Assembly: GCA_012934845.2 (NCBI GenBank)
Contig: WNNJ02002220.1
Location: 1 to 64,000 of the forward strand
Source: Pomphorhynchus laevis
Lineage: Eukaryota; Acanthocephala; Palaeacanthocephala; Echinorhynchida; Pomphorhynchidae
Length of the DNA stretch: 64,000 nucleotides
Direction of reading: 5' to 3'
The notes under the pieces were generated by a model, which saw only the letters and a program-made list of their open reading frames with translations, made no database searches and was not told the DNA's origin. Numbering within the stretch: position 1 is the stretch's first letter; each line of letters opens with the position of its first letter. Both the position numbers and the translations under genes were made by a program. This document shows, in pieces, positions 51,184 to 60,910 of this stretch.

Positions 51184-54080
51184 TCAGGCGTCGAGAAGGT
51201 GTGAACGGAGGAGGTGTTTGAATGTGATAAAAGAGGGAGCGCGGCGGACGTCGAGAGGGAGTTGATTCCAGGCGAGTGAGGCGGCGACGAGGAAGGATCG
51301 GAGACCGTAGTTGTTGGAGTAATTAGGAACGTGGAGTAAGAGGGTATGACAGGAACGAAGCGATAGCGAGGTGGGGCGAGTATCGTCTAAGAAAGGAAGG
51401 TTGATGAACGATGGGGAGCCGACAGCGATGAGACGAAAAGTAATGAGAAGAAGGCGGAGTTTGATGCGGATGTGGATGGTGGGCCAGGAGAGTTGGGCAA
51501 AATATGTGGATGTGTGGTCGAAGCGACGGAGACGAAAGAGCACTCGAACGGCGGTGTTGATTATTCGTTGTAGGGGTAGGATGATGGATTTTGGAGAATT
51601 GGCGAAAAGGCTAAGGCAGTAATCGATTTTAGGGAAAAGAAGCGATGAAAGAAGAGACATACAAGAACGGAAGTCGATAAGGGGGCGGATACGGCGGATG
51701 TCACGAAGAATTAAGTTAGACGAGCGGACCTTGTCACGGACGAAGGGTTTAAGGGAAAGGTGATCATCGAAATGGAAGCCTAAGAAAGTGAGATTGTGGA
51801 CTACAGGGATGATCGATGAGGCAAAAGATACAATGGGAGGAGATATGCTTGGTTTACGGGGAAGGATCCACATTATTTTGGACTTTTCGGCGTTTAGAAC
51901 GAGATGGAGATTGGAGAGACGCTTGTAGATAGAAGAGAGACAGTTGGAGGCAGAAATGGCGATATCGTGTATGCGATGTGCGGGTGCATGAGCATAGATT
52001 AGAATGTCATCGGCGTATTGCATGACGTTAAAGGAGTAAGGTTTGATAAATGGAGAGAGATCGCCAAGCAAAAGAGAGAAAAGCAGGGGACCTAGGACTG
52101 AACCTTGTGGAACCCCGCAAAAAATAGGGATGGGAGGGGAGGATGATGAATTAGAACAGACGCGAAAGGAACGGTCGGATAGATATGAGGCGAACCAAGC
52201 TACGGAGGAGGAAGAAAAGCCGTAATCATAACGAAGGCGAGAAAGGAGGACGGAGTGGTCGACAATGTCGAATGCGGAGGAGAGGTCCAGGGAGATGAGA
52301 ACACTATATAGAGCCTTGTCTCGAGAAATGAGTAAGTCGTTGTACACTTTTATGCATGCGATTTCTGTCGAGTGATTAGAGCGGAAAGCGGATTGGAAAG
52401 GAGGGTACAGATTGGATGAGGAGAGATAAGCGTTGATTTGTATTAAGATGAGGCGTTCTAAGAGCTTAGAAAGAGTAGGGAGTAGTGAAATGGGGCGATA
52501 GCTAGAAGGAAGGGAGGGGTCGAGCGATTGTTTCTTAAGGAGGGGACGAACGATTGCGGATTTCCAGTGTGAAGGGAAGATACGACTGCGGATGGACGAG
52601 TTAAACAAGGTTGTGAGAAATGGGGATATCGATGAGCATATAGATTTTAATATGTGGGTAGGCAGGGGATCGGCAGGTGAGGTTTTGTTGGGCAAGGACA
52701 TGAGGACAGATGATACTTCTGTAGGTGATACAGGGAGAAGATGAAAGAGTTCGGGAAGGATGAGAGTAGACTGGGCAGAGTGGAATAGGATGGAGACCGG
52801 GGTGTGAGAGAGCAGCGTGGATACTTTAGTCTGGAGAAATGATGAATAATCATGGGGATTTATGTTGCACGGCGAAGAGGAGCGAGCAAGGATTGAGTTA
52901 AAATTATGCCATAGAGTCTTAGAGTTGAATGAAGTGAAGCTTTTATGCAGCCAGAAGGAGTTGCATTTGGTACGTAGTAGGTTGAGATGAGACTGGCGAA
53001 GAGCAAGATAGGAATCACGGAAAGACGAAGTGATCGAGCGGAAATCACGTCTGAGAGAGCGGTGATAGACTCGAAAAGCATGGCGGAGTCGACGCTTTGA
53101 GAGTAGGCATTGGATGTCAAACCATGGGGCACGGTGCAAGCGACGGTGTGGGTGAGACTTGAAGGGCAAGAGAATATCGAGAGTGGATGTGAGTTCAGAG
53201 TCGAAAAGAAAGGCGAGATCGTGAGGAGATGAATATGTTATTGTGGGTAATGATAGAGACGATTTGAGTAAGGCAGAGCGGAGAAGGGAAAGGTCAAGAT
53301 TTCTCCAAGGGCGACGTAGGATTGTAGGTGTGTGAGGAGGGGTGTGGTTGCGAGTGAGATCAAGGGTGATAAGAAAGTGATCGGATAGACCAGGATCAGA
53401 GATGGACAGTGAGGTGTAGGCAGCAAAATGATCGGGGACAGCGATGATGTCGAGTGCCCCACCAAGTATATGTGTGGGGGCAGTGGAGATTAGTTTGTAA
53501 TTGTAGTTGGATAGAATGTTGATGAAGCGGATGGAATCTGTGGAAGAGGGGCGGTCTAGGCGGATATTGAAGTCGCCTAGAACGAGTGAAGGGATTGAGG
53601 ACAAAGAACAATGAGAAAGGAGGTCAGCGAGTTCGGTAAAAAATAAGGCTGTAGGAGCTGATGAACCAGGACGGTATACAATGGCGAGATCTAGAGTGAT
53701 CGGGTTAGAATAACGACAAGTGAGCAATTCAAAAGAGCAAGGACTGAAAGGGGATTGATTTTGCGAAGAGACGCGGGGTGACGCGCGAATGCGACGATGC
53801 CGCCATGATTAGAGGATTTAGAAGGGCATGAGCTGAGGGGGCGGGCGGATTCGACTAGGGAGCAACCGGCAGAGAGCAGACGGCGAATGGAAAGGTCGTC
53901 GGAATCTGAGTGCCAGGATTCGGTGAGGCAGAAGAGATCGATGGATTGCTTGGTGAATAGGTTGAGGATAAGATCGGATTTATTGAGAATAGATCTAGTG
54001 TTGAGGAGACCGAGGCGGAAACCGTGTGCTGTGGCGAAAGAGACTAGTGGAGAAGACACATAGGAGAGATGGAGCGCCAT
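51184..54080 (-). pseudogene. LINE-A2 ORF2 (APE endonuclease and RT), one frameshift
   Basis: Starts at 54080 inside ORF1. The first 129 codons (LLNTRSILNKSDLI, CLTESWHSDSDD, GGIVAFARHPASLRKI) and the following 847 codons (from about 53727) are in different frames with the switch near 53700-53760; everything downstream is open. Endonuclease: LVLGDFNIRLDRPS, DPGLSDHFLITL (intact SDH). RT: SSYRPISLLPTLSKLLERL, LISLDLSSAFDIVDHSVLL, GVPQGSVLGPLLFSLLLGDL, VMQYADDILIYAHA. Post-RT: LPLQRIINTAVRVLFRLRRF. One break in about 970 codons indicates a young insertion. Confidence 0.85.
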
Positions 54081-55441
54081 CGAATTTTTGGACGGGTGTG
54101 GACAATTTGAAAATTTCCGTCTATGTTTCGGATGGCGAGTGAAGTTTCGCCGTTTTCCTCGCGACGGCGTTTTTCGATGCGGGCTGAAGAGATTTGAGCG
54201 ATTTCGGAAGGGGCGCGATCGGGGAAAATTCGAGTGGTTGAAGATGACATGAGTTTGAATCGTTGAGAGAGGACAGAAGACGCGTGAGAGCGATGCTTGA
54301 AAACAATTTTTAGGAGAGGGGGCTGGGAAGGATTAGATTGAGAAGATTTGTTTAGACGGATGAATGCGACAGGAGAAATGTCCTTGAAAAAGGATGGTTT
54401 ATCCGCAGGAACAATAGACGAGAGGATGGATCTGAAGGCGGAAACATCGTGGTCCAGACGTGCTTGTGGAGATAAGGAGTTAGAAGGCGTGATATTAGTA
54501 ACAATGACGCAACGATCGCGAGAAGCAAAGCGCTTCCGTAAAGGAGGACGACTGACGTGAGTAGGTGAGATCACGATAGAAGAGCTGGCAGTTGATGATT
54601 TGGAGGGATTTGGTTTGACGACGGGAGACATAGAGGATAATGATAATAAAGAGGGTGGCAAGCGATGTGAGGAAAGGTTATGAGTGGAAGGATAGTGGAG
54701 GCTGGTGGAGGTGATTTTAATTGATGGATGCAAGTTATTGAGAAACGAGACAGGAAGGACGGGACGTGGGGTGTCGGGGAGTGAACATACATTAGTTGTA
54801 ACAATTTGCGGCTCCGTCACTGTATCGGTAGATTTATCATAAACTTGACAAAATCCATCTTGCTGCGACACAATTTGCGGCTCCTTCAGATTATCTGATA
54901 ATGGATTATCTGATGATGACGTAGAAACGCAATGAGGGGTAGAAATGTAAGGTGATTTATCTGATACGACAAAAGAAATACTGGGTTGCAAATGGTCAAT
55001 GACAGTAACATCAGAAGATTGAGCTGATTGATTGGGCAAAATTGAAGGATGTATAGTAATACCTGTAGAAGAGATGGGAGATTTGGCATTCTTAGAGGCA
55101 ATCGAATGCGGGAGAATTGGGCATCGAGGTTGAGACTTATTACAATACGAAGAGGCATGTGTGGACATCGCTGCATTGCCAGATAGTTTCAATATATTTG
55201 TCTTGAGACTCTCTATTTCACTCTTCATCGTATTTATCATCTTAGCCGAACAGTAGCCACAGTAGAATTCGTTGTCTGCAAGGCAAGATGCCTGGGATTC
55301 TGAAGTCCAAATACTTACCCACGTGTGACAATCATTGTTTGAGCAAAGGACTTGTTGTTCAGATCCATTGGAAACATCTCTAACATCGGTGTTGGACGCA
55401 ACATGGTTGGGAACTTGAGACTTTTGTTTTTTCCGACCCAT
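54044..55441 (-). CDS. LINE-A2 ORF1 protein, 465 aa, intact
   Basis: Starts with basic MGRKKQKSQVPNHV. A PHD-like finger follows: C33 and C38 (VLCSNNDCHTWVS), then C61 and C64 (EFYCGYCSAK). A Ser/Pro-rich linker has a single NNLHPSIKITST unit (the A1 and A3 linkers have two). The RRM-like region runs from about RDRCVIVTNITPSNSLSPQA to RIEKRRREENGETSLAIRNI. Length and domain order match A1 ORF1 (457 aa). The stop overlaps the ORF2 start by 37 nt. Expected to be an RNA-binding component of the LINE RNP. Confidence 0.85.
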   Translation of the reverse strand: MGRKKQKSQVPNHVASNTDVRDVSNGSEQQVLCSNNDCHTWVSIWTSESQASCLADNEFYCGYCSAKMINTMKSEIESLKTNILKLSGNAAMSTHASSYCNKSQPRCPILPHSIASKNAKSPISSTGITIHPSILPNQSAQSSDVTVIDHLQPSISFVVSDKSPYISTPHCVSTSSSDNPLSDNLKEPQIVSQQDGFCQVYDKSTDTVTEPQIVTTNVCSLPDTPRPVLPVSFLNNLHPSIKITSTSLHYPSTHNLSSHRLPPSLLSLSSMSPVVKPNPSKSSTASSSIVISPTHVSRPPLRKRFASRDRCVIVTNITPSNSLSPQARLDHDVSAFRSILSSIVPADKPSFFKDISPVAFIRLNKSSQSNPSQPPLLKIVFKHRSHASSVLSQRFKLMSSSTTRIFPDRAPSEIAQISSARIEKRRREENGETSLAIRNIDGNFQIVHTRPKIRWRSISPMCLLH

Positions 55442-55489
55442 TTGTATATAGTCGTTTGATTCGTGATTTTATTCTCCTCGTTGTATGTA

Positions 55490-55582
55490 TATTAGATTGT
55501 ATGTTATTTATTGTAGATGACGGGAGATTGTATGTTATTTATTGTAGATGACGGCAGATGTTATTTATTGTAGATGAGTGGT
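55490..55582 (-). repeat. Tandem repeats in the LINE-A2 5' UTR
   Basis: About three copies of a unit of about 31 bp (agattgtatgttatttattg, tagatgacgg); the last one is shortened. They stand just 5' of ORF1, in the place where A1 has ggttgtcg-type repeats and A3 a 20-bp minisatellite. Confidence 0.75.
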
Positions 55583-55819
55583 TGTAACCATAGCCTTTTA
55601 ATTTGATATATTCTTTCCAGCAATCGCTGCGAATGATACTACATGAATAAGTAAGTTCTGTTAATATCAGCTTTTGCTATATATGATGGATCATTACCAG
55701 GTTTGACATGTTTTATAATTAAGGGTCAGTATCGCGGTGTTTAATCATGCATTTCTCGAGCCTTTAATAATAAGATAATAAATATACAAACTCAATTATC
55801 TACCTGAGATCTATAGCCT

Positions 55820-56010
55820 AATCAGTCATACCAAATCCACGTTCCTTCCACTATAGACCTTGATCGTATTTTCTTTGGCCGATTTTAGCTTCGTCCACCT
55901 GGATTATCACGCCATTCACAACGATTAGCGATTTATCTTGTTTTTTTAACATGATCTCGGGACAATCATTCCGCCAATCGGCGACTGAGCATAGGGTAAC
56001 GTTGTGTCAT
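55820..56010 (-). pseudogene. Merlin (IS1595-like) transposase, N-terminal catalytic fragment
   Basis: The minus strand reads MLKKQDKSLIVVNGVIIQVD then EAKIGQRKYDQGL and KERGFG. This fits the G.G..VEIDESKFGKRKYNRG....W.FG block around the first catalytic Asp of IS1595/Merlin transposases (Asp present, following residue E). An in-frame stop interrupts it. No TIRs like those at 45213 are visible nearby. 55590-55820 and 56010-56430 hold nothing else I recognise. Confidence 0.7.
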
Positions 56011-56458
56011 CCGCAGACAGACGGCACTCATTTTTGGTAGTACTCACATCAAAACCATTTGCGAAACAATACGCAAGCTAAATATGACAATAAAATTTTG
56101 AAATTCAATGAAGTTATACCAAAACAGATTTGCGCAATTCAATACGACAAATTTCAAACCAATTGACCTTGAGTGCCGAAATAAAATATCGGCTGTCTTG
56201 GTTTCTATTTTCAGGACACCGGAAACCGTGCACATTTAATTACACTTCACATTTTGTTTCCTTTTTATGGGTATTGCAAAATAAGTTTGCCTTTATGAGA
56301 CCTTCAAATCTAAAAAAATTGGTTTCGTGTGCAAGTGTAACGTTCGGACGATCAAAGAATTCCAAAAAACCTAACATTTTCAGTGCAAATTCCTGTTTCC
56401 TGATAAAGAAGAACTGGAGAAGGTTAATAATAATATAAATTTATTTAATGTGGCAAAT

Positions 56459-56475
56459 GCGTACAAGCTGTACGC
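56459..56475 (-). other. LINE-A3 3'-end hairpin
   Basis: gcgtaca agc tgtacgc: perfect 7-bp stem with a 3-nt loop. Relative to A1/A2 the fifth pair is A-T instead of G-C, a compensatory double change. Confidence 0.7.
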
Positions 56476-56504
56476 TTACAAGTCCACAAACAAAAATGAG
56501 AAAG

Positions 56505-59414
56505 TCAAGCAGTTAAATTGTTAAAATGGGATCGGATTTGTCGTTTGAAGCACTGCAGGGAAGTTGATTGGCGTATATGAATGGGCAGATGATTCCACGA
56601 TAGAGGAGCAGCCACCAGGAAGGAGCGGAGTCCAAAGGAGGTAGAGTAGTTTGGGACATGTAAAAGAAGGGAATTACAGGAACGCAAGGAACAGTAAACA
56701 GGACGGGAATTATCAAGAAAATGAAGGTTTAGAAATGAAGGGGTATGAAAAGTTACAAGGCGGAAAGCAACGATAAGAAGACGAATTTGAACACGACAAT
56801 AAATTGTAGGCAAATCGAGAGAAGCAAGATGGTAGGATGTGTGATCAAAACGACGAAGACGGAGGAGAATTCGGACAGCTGCGTTGACGATACGTTGTAG
56901 GGGAAGAAGAGTGGATTTAGGTGAGTTGGAAAATAGACTAAGACAATAATCGAGTCTAGAAAAAAGGAGAGATGATATGAGAGTCATACAAGAAGGGAAA
57001 TCGATCAATCTACGAACTTGACGGAGGTTGCGGAGTATCAAGGTAGATGAGCGTACTTTATCTCTAACGAAAGGTTTAAGTGAAAGTCGGTTGTCAAAAT
57101 GGAAGCCTAGGAAAACGAGATTATCAACGATAGGAAGAATTGTAGAATTTAATGATACGGAGGGAGGTTCGAAGCCGAGGCGTCGAGGTAGGATCCACAT
57201 AATTTTGGATTTATCAGGATTCAGAGAAAGGCGAAGGGAAGAAAGATGATTGGAAATTGAGACAAGACAGTCGGAAGCAGAAACACTAAGATCGTGAATA
57301 CGATAAACAGGTGCATGAGCATAGATGAGAATGTCATCAGCATATTGCATAACATGGAAGTTAAATTTATGAGAAATCGAAGACAAATCACCAAGAAGAA
57401 GAGAGAAAAGTATAGGGCCTAATACGGAGCCTTGCGGAACACCGGACGGAATGGACGAAGGATGGGAGAGAGAAGAGTTAGAATATACGCGAAATGTACG
57501 GTTTGATAGATATGAAGAAAACCATGATACAGTGGGTAAAGAGAAGCCATAATCATGACGAAGGCGATGGAGAAGAATCGAGTGATCGACGATGTCAAAA
57601 GCAGACGATAGATCAAGAGAAACTATGACACTACATAATTTATGATCGCGCGATATGAGTAAGTCGTTATAAACTTTAAGACATGCAATTTCGGTAGAGT
57701 AATTAGAGCGAAAAGCGGCTTGGAAGGGAGGAAATAAGTTAGAGGAATAGAGATATGTATTAACTTGCTTAAGAATGAGACGCTCAAGGAGTTTAGAGAG
57801 GGTTGGGAGAAGTGAGATTGGACGGTACGAAGATGGTAGTGAAGAGTCGAGAGATTGCTTTTTGATGATAGGACGAACAGTGGCGCATTTCCAGATGGAA
57901 GGAAATGTACGGCTACGGATGGACGAGTTGAACAATGTGGTTAGGAAGGGTAAGATAAAGGAGCAGATATTTTTAAGCAAGTGAGTTGGAATTGGGTCAG
58001 AAGGAGAGGTTTTATTAGGTAATGACAGCAGAACCGAAGAAACTTCATCAGACGAAACGGGAAGAAGGTGGAATAGTTCTGGGAGGGAAGTATTTAAAGA
58101 GAAGAGTGGGTACAAGGGGGCTATGGGTAGTAGGGAAAGTAAATTAGATAGCTTAGTTTGTAGATAAGAAGAAAATTCATCAGGATTTATATTACAAGGG
58201 GTAGATGATCGTGAAAGAATTGAGTTTAAGATTTTCCAATGAGATTTCGAGTTGGAAGATGACTCGAGTTGATTTCGCCAAAAGAGAGTACGTTTAGTAC
58301 GTATAAGAATGAGATGTGAACGGCGTTGAGAAAAGTAGGAATCACGAAGATTTGGAGGGAGTGAGTTGGGTGAACGTTTAAGAAAGCGTTTATACATACG
58401 AAAAGAGTGACGGAGTCGACGCTTAGAAAGACTACAGTCAGAATCGAACCAGGGAGCATGGCGCAAGCGCTGGGAACGTCGAAGTCGACTAGGTAGAAGG
58501 TTATTGAGGATCGACGTAAGTTCAGAATCAAACAGAATGCAGAGATCATCGGGAGAGAGATAGTTAAGAGGAAGTGAAAAGAGTGAAGAATTGAGTAAGG
58601 CTGTGCAGAGAATAGGGATATCGAGAAGCTTCCAGGGTCGACTTGGTGTAGATAATGGTAAAGGCGGAGAAGGAGGATGGGGACGAGTAAGAGTAAGAGT
58701 GACAAGGAAATGATCGGACAAACCAGGATCAGTAATTGACAAGGAGGTATAGTCATTGAAGCAGTTAGGAACAGCAATGATGTCGAGAGCACCGCCGAGA
58801 ATATGAGTTGGGCTTGTTGAAAGTAATTTATAGTTAAAATCAGAAAAAAGATTAGTTAAAGTGATAGAGTCAGAGTCAGACGGGCGATCAAGACGAATGT
58901 TAAAGTCACCGAGAACAAAAGAAGGAGTATAAGACAATGAACAGTGAGACATTAGATCTGCAAGGTCGTTAAAGAAGATACGTGATGGGGCAACTGAACC
59001 TGGACGGTATACAATCACAAGTTCCAGAGGGAAAGGCGTTGATAATCTGCATATGAGTAATTCGAACGAGGTGTAACGGATGTTAACGTTGATTTTACGT
59101 AAAGACATTGGGTGACGAGCAATGGCAACAATACCGCCATGGTTAGACGCAGTAGATGTATGAGATGTAATTTGACGAGCTGATTCAACTAGAGAACAAC
59201 CAGAGCGACATAGACGACGAATAGCAAGATCGTCGGAGTCAGTGTGCCAGGATTCGGTAATGCAGAGAATATCGATAGATAATTGATCGAAGATATCGAG
59301 AAGCATATCAGCTTTATGAAGAATGGAGCGAGTATTGAATAGACTAAGACGAAAAGTATGCTTAGGAGCGAGATCGATTAGCGAAGAAGACAAGGGGGAG
59401 AGATGGGACGCCAT
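56505..59414 (-). CDS. LINE-A3 ORF2 protein (APE endonuclease and RT), 969 aa, intact
   Basis: Full ORF2 of a CR1-like LINE. The endonuclease spans residues about 20-235: LSLFNTRSILHKAD, CITESWHTDSDD, GGIVAIARHPMSL, FVLGDFNIRLDRPS (GDFN) and DPGLSDHFLVTL (SDH), all catalytic boxes intact. RT spans about 470-760: SSYRPISLLPTLSKLLERL, FQAAFRSNYSTEIACLKV, VSLDLSSAFDIVDHSILL, GVPQGSVLGPILFSLLLGDL and VMQYADDILIYAHAP. The post-RT domain has RIVNAAVRILLRLRRFDHTS and ends NHLPIHIRQ...FKRQIRSHF. No C-terminal nuclease, as expected for the clade. The product would nick target DNA and copy element RNA. The start (ATG at 59414) sits 37 nt upstream of the ORF1 stop. Confidence 0.95.
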   Translation of the reverse strand: MASHLSPLSSSLIDLAPKHTFRLSLFNTRSILHKADMLLDIFDQLSIDILCITESWHTDSDDLAIRRLCRSGCSLVESARQITSHTSTASNHGGIVAIARHPMSLRKINVNIRYTSFELLICRLSTPFPLELVIVYRPGSVAPSRIFFNDLADLMSHCSLSYTPSFVLGDFNIRLDRPSDSDSITLTNLFSDFNYKLLSTSPTHILGGALDIIAVPNCFNDYTSLSITDPGLSDHFLVTLTLTRPHPPSPPLPLSTPSRPWKLLDIPILCTALLNSSLFSLPLNYLSPDDLCILFDSELTSILNNLLPSRLRRSQRLRHAPWFDSDCSLSKRRLRHSFRMYKRFLKRSPNSLPPNLRDSYFSQRRSHLILIRTKRTLFWRNQLESSSNSKSHWKILNSILSRSSTPCNINPDEFSSYLQTKLSNLLSLLPIAPLYPLFSLNTSLPELFHLLPVSSDEVSSVLLSLPNKTSPSDPIPTHLLKNICSFILPFLTTLFNSSIRSRTFPSIWKCATVRPIIKKQSLDSSLPSSYRPISLLPTLSKLLERLILKQVNTYLYSSNLFPPFQAAFRSNYSTEIACLKVYNDLLISRDHKLCSVIVSLDLSSAFDIVDHSILLHRLRHDYGFSLPTVSWFSSYLSNRTFRVYSNSSLSHPSSIPSGVPQGSVLGPILFSLLLGDLSSISHKFNFHVMQYADDILIYAHAPVYRIHDLSVSASDCLVSISNHLSSLRLSLNPDKSKIMWILPRRLGFEPPSVSLNSTILPIVDNLVFLGFHFDNRLSLKPFVRDKVRSSTLILRNLRQVRRLIDFPSCMTLISSLLFSRLDYCLSLFSNSPKSTLLPLQRIVNAAVRILLRLRRFDHTSYHLASLDLPTIYCRVQIRLLIVAFRLVTFHTPSFLNLHFLDNSRPVYCSLRSCNSLLLHVPNYSTSFGLRSFLVAAPLSWNHLPIHIRQSTSLQCFKRQIRSHFNNLTA

Positions 59415-60704
59415 CGAATTTTTGGCCTTGTGTGAAGAACGTGAAAATTTCCGTTGATTTTACGTATAGATAAGGATGACTCGCCGTTTGTTTCACGTCG
59501 ATGTTTTTCAATGCGAGCTAAATTGAGCTGGGCAATATCAGAAGGGGAGCGGTCAGGAAAGATACGGCAAGTAGATGAAGTGGTAAGAAGTTTAAAACGT
59601 TGGGAGAGTACCGAAGAGGCATGTGAACTATGTCGGAAAACGATTTTTAAGAGTGGAGGACTGAGATGATTTGATTTAGTGGATTTGTTTAAACGAATAA
59701 AGGATACAGGAGCGATATTATTGAAGAGTGATGGGTTATCATCAGGAAGAATGGTTGCTAGGATAGACCTGAAAGCAGATACATCATCATCGAGGCGAGA
59801 TTGTGGAGAAGCAGATTCGGAAAGCTTTAAGTTTGATATGATTATACAGCGATCGCGCGAAGGAAAACGATTTCGTGGAAGTGGTGGACGGACAGAGCTG
59901 GTTGGAGTCGAGGTAGATGAGCAGATAGAAGTGGAAATGACAGGGTTGCTTGATAAAGAATTAATATTGGTTGGAGCAAGTGTGACAGGAGCGGGGTGTT
60001 GAATCGGTTGATCAGAGATGTGACTGGATATGATTTTAAATGAAGGATGTAACTTATTGGGAAGTGTTACGTGGGAGGTAGAGTAAGGAGAATTAAAATA
60101 GGTTGGGGCATGAGTGACAGGAATGGAGTGTTGAATTAGTTGATCGGAAATGTTACTGGAAATGATTTTGATGGAAGGGTGTAAATTATTGAGAGGTGAT
60201 ACAGGGGGGGGTCGAGTAAGGAGTTCGTGAGGAGAATAAAGAAGTTTGAGATTTATTTAGATTGGGGGAGGAATAGGAAAGAGGAGGTACGAGATGAAAA
60301 GCTTTGCCGTTAGCATTGTTAGAATGAGAAAGATTAATGGAAGTTTGGTACGTAGTTGAACGAGGAGTGTGTGAGAGAGTAGGTTCAATAATGGGATTAT
60401 ATGATGCGAAGTCAGGTGTTGATGCGAGGGAAACATCTAAAACAGCATTGGTCTGAGTGGTAGTGTGTGATACAGGAGTAGATGAGCAGGATAACTGTAG
60501 TAGTCGTACTGATGTACAAAAACCGCAAGTGAAATGTTTACGTTTATACACCGAGTGGTCGGATATTTTAACACGAACAAGTGTCCATACATCGCAATCT
60601 TTGGAATCGCATCCAACTTCAAAGCTGGTATAACCATCATTGCATTCAGATGTGGAAGATTGTTGATCAGGAACAGGGATCTGAGATCGCGCTTTTTTAG
60701 GCAT
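59378..60704 (-). pseudogene. LINE-A3 ORF1, interrupted at a homopolymer
   Basis: Starts at 60704 with MPKKARSQIPVPDQQ. PHD-like finger: EVGCDSKDCDVWTLVRV and HFTCGFCTSV. The frame runs 172 codons to 60186, where a run of eight G on + (60204-60211) changes the frame relative to A1. Past it, the homologous frame shows two NNLHPSIKIISSNIS-type linker units and the RRM-like region, and ends with TAA at 59378, the site of the A1 TAG. A homopolymer miscount in the assembly could also explain the break. Confidence 0.75.
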
Positions 60705-60749
60705 GACCTTTTATCGATAGATTGAGCTCAATCCGCGAGCGTAGCGAGC

Positions 60750-60907
60750 GGAACTGACAGGAATAATCTGGAACTGACAGGAATAATCTGGAACTGACAG
60801 GAATAATCTGGAACTGACAGGAATAATCTGGAACTGACAGGAATAATCTGGAACTGACAGGAATAATCTGGAACTGACAGGAATAATCTGGAACTGACAG
60901 GAATAAT
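60750..60907 (+). repeat. 20-bp minisatellite between head-to-head LINE-A3 and LINE-C2
   Basis: ggaactgacaggaataatct is repeated 7.9 times without a visible change, starting exactly at the ggaactga that ends the conserved LINE-A 5' motif and stopping where LINE-C sequence begins. In A1 the same motif is followed by aactgaaattg and no repeats. The array may have grown from the first bases of A3 plus flanking DNA. Confidence 0.95.
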
Positions 60908-60910
60908 TGT

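Larger units (their letters stand above)
51111..55590 (-). mobile_element. LINE-A copy A2 (CR1-like), diverged subfamily
   Basis: Long copy with intact ORF1 (55441-54044), ORF2 with one frame change (54080-51184), a 3' hairpin at 51136-51151 and tandem repeats 5' of ORF1. It is GC-richer than A1/A3 and differs from them throughout, so it represents a separate subfamily with the same layout. Confidence 0.9.
56430..60750 (-). mobile_element. LINE-A copy A3 (CR1-like), nearly intact
   Basis: 3' tail and hairpin at 56430-56475, ORF2 open for 969 codons (59414-56505), ORF1 from 60704 with one frameshift, and a short 5' UTR ending in the GC-rich ccgcgagcgtagcgagcgg motif (60733-60751) shared with A1. 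Close to A1 in sequence. It is the youngest-looking LINE in the window and abuts a minisatellite and a LINE-C copy running the other way. Confidence 0.9.

Noticed and set aside
57028-60002. Plus-strand ORFs over the LINE-A copies (for example 57028-57249, 57775-57984, 59679-60002)
   Set aside because: They are antisense shadows of the intact minus-strand ORF2 and of ORF1; the purine-rich look comes from the pyrimidine-rich coding strand.
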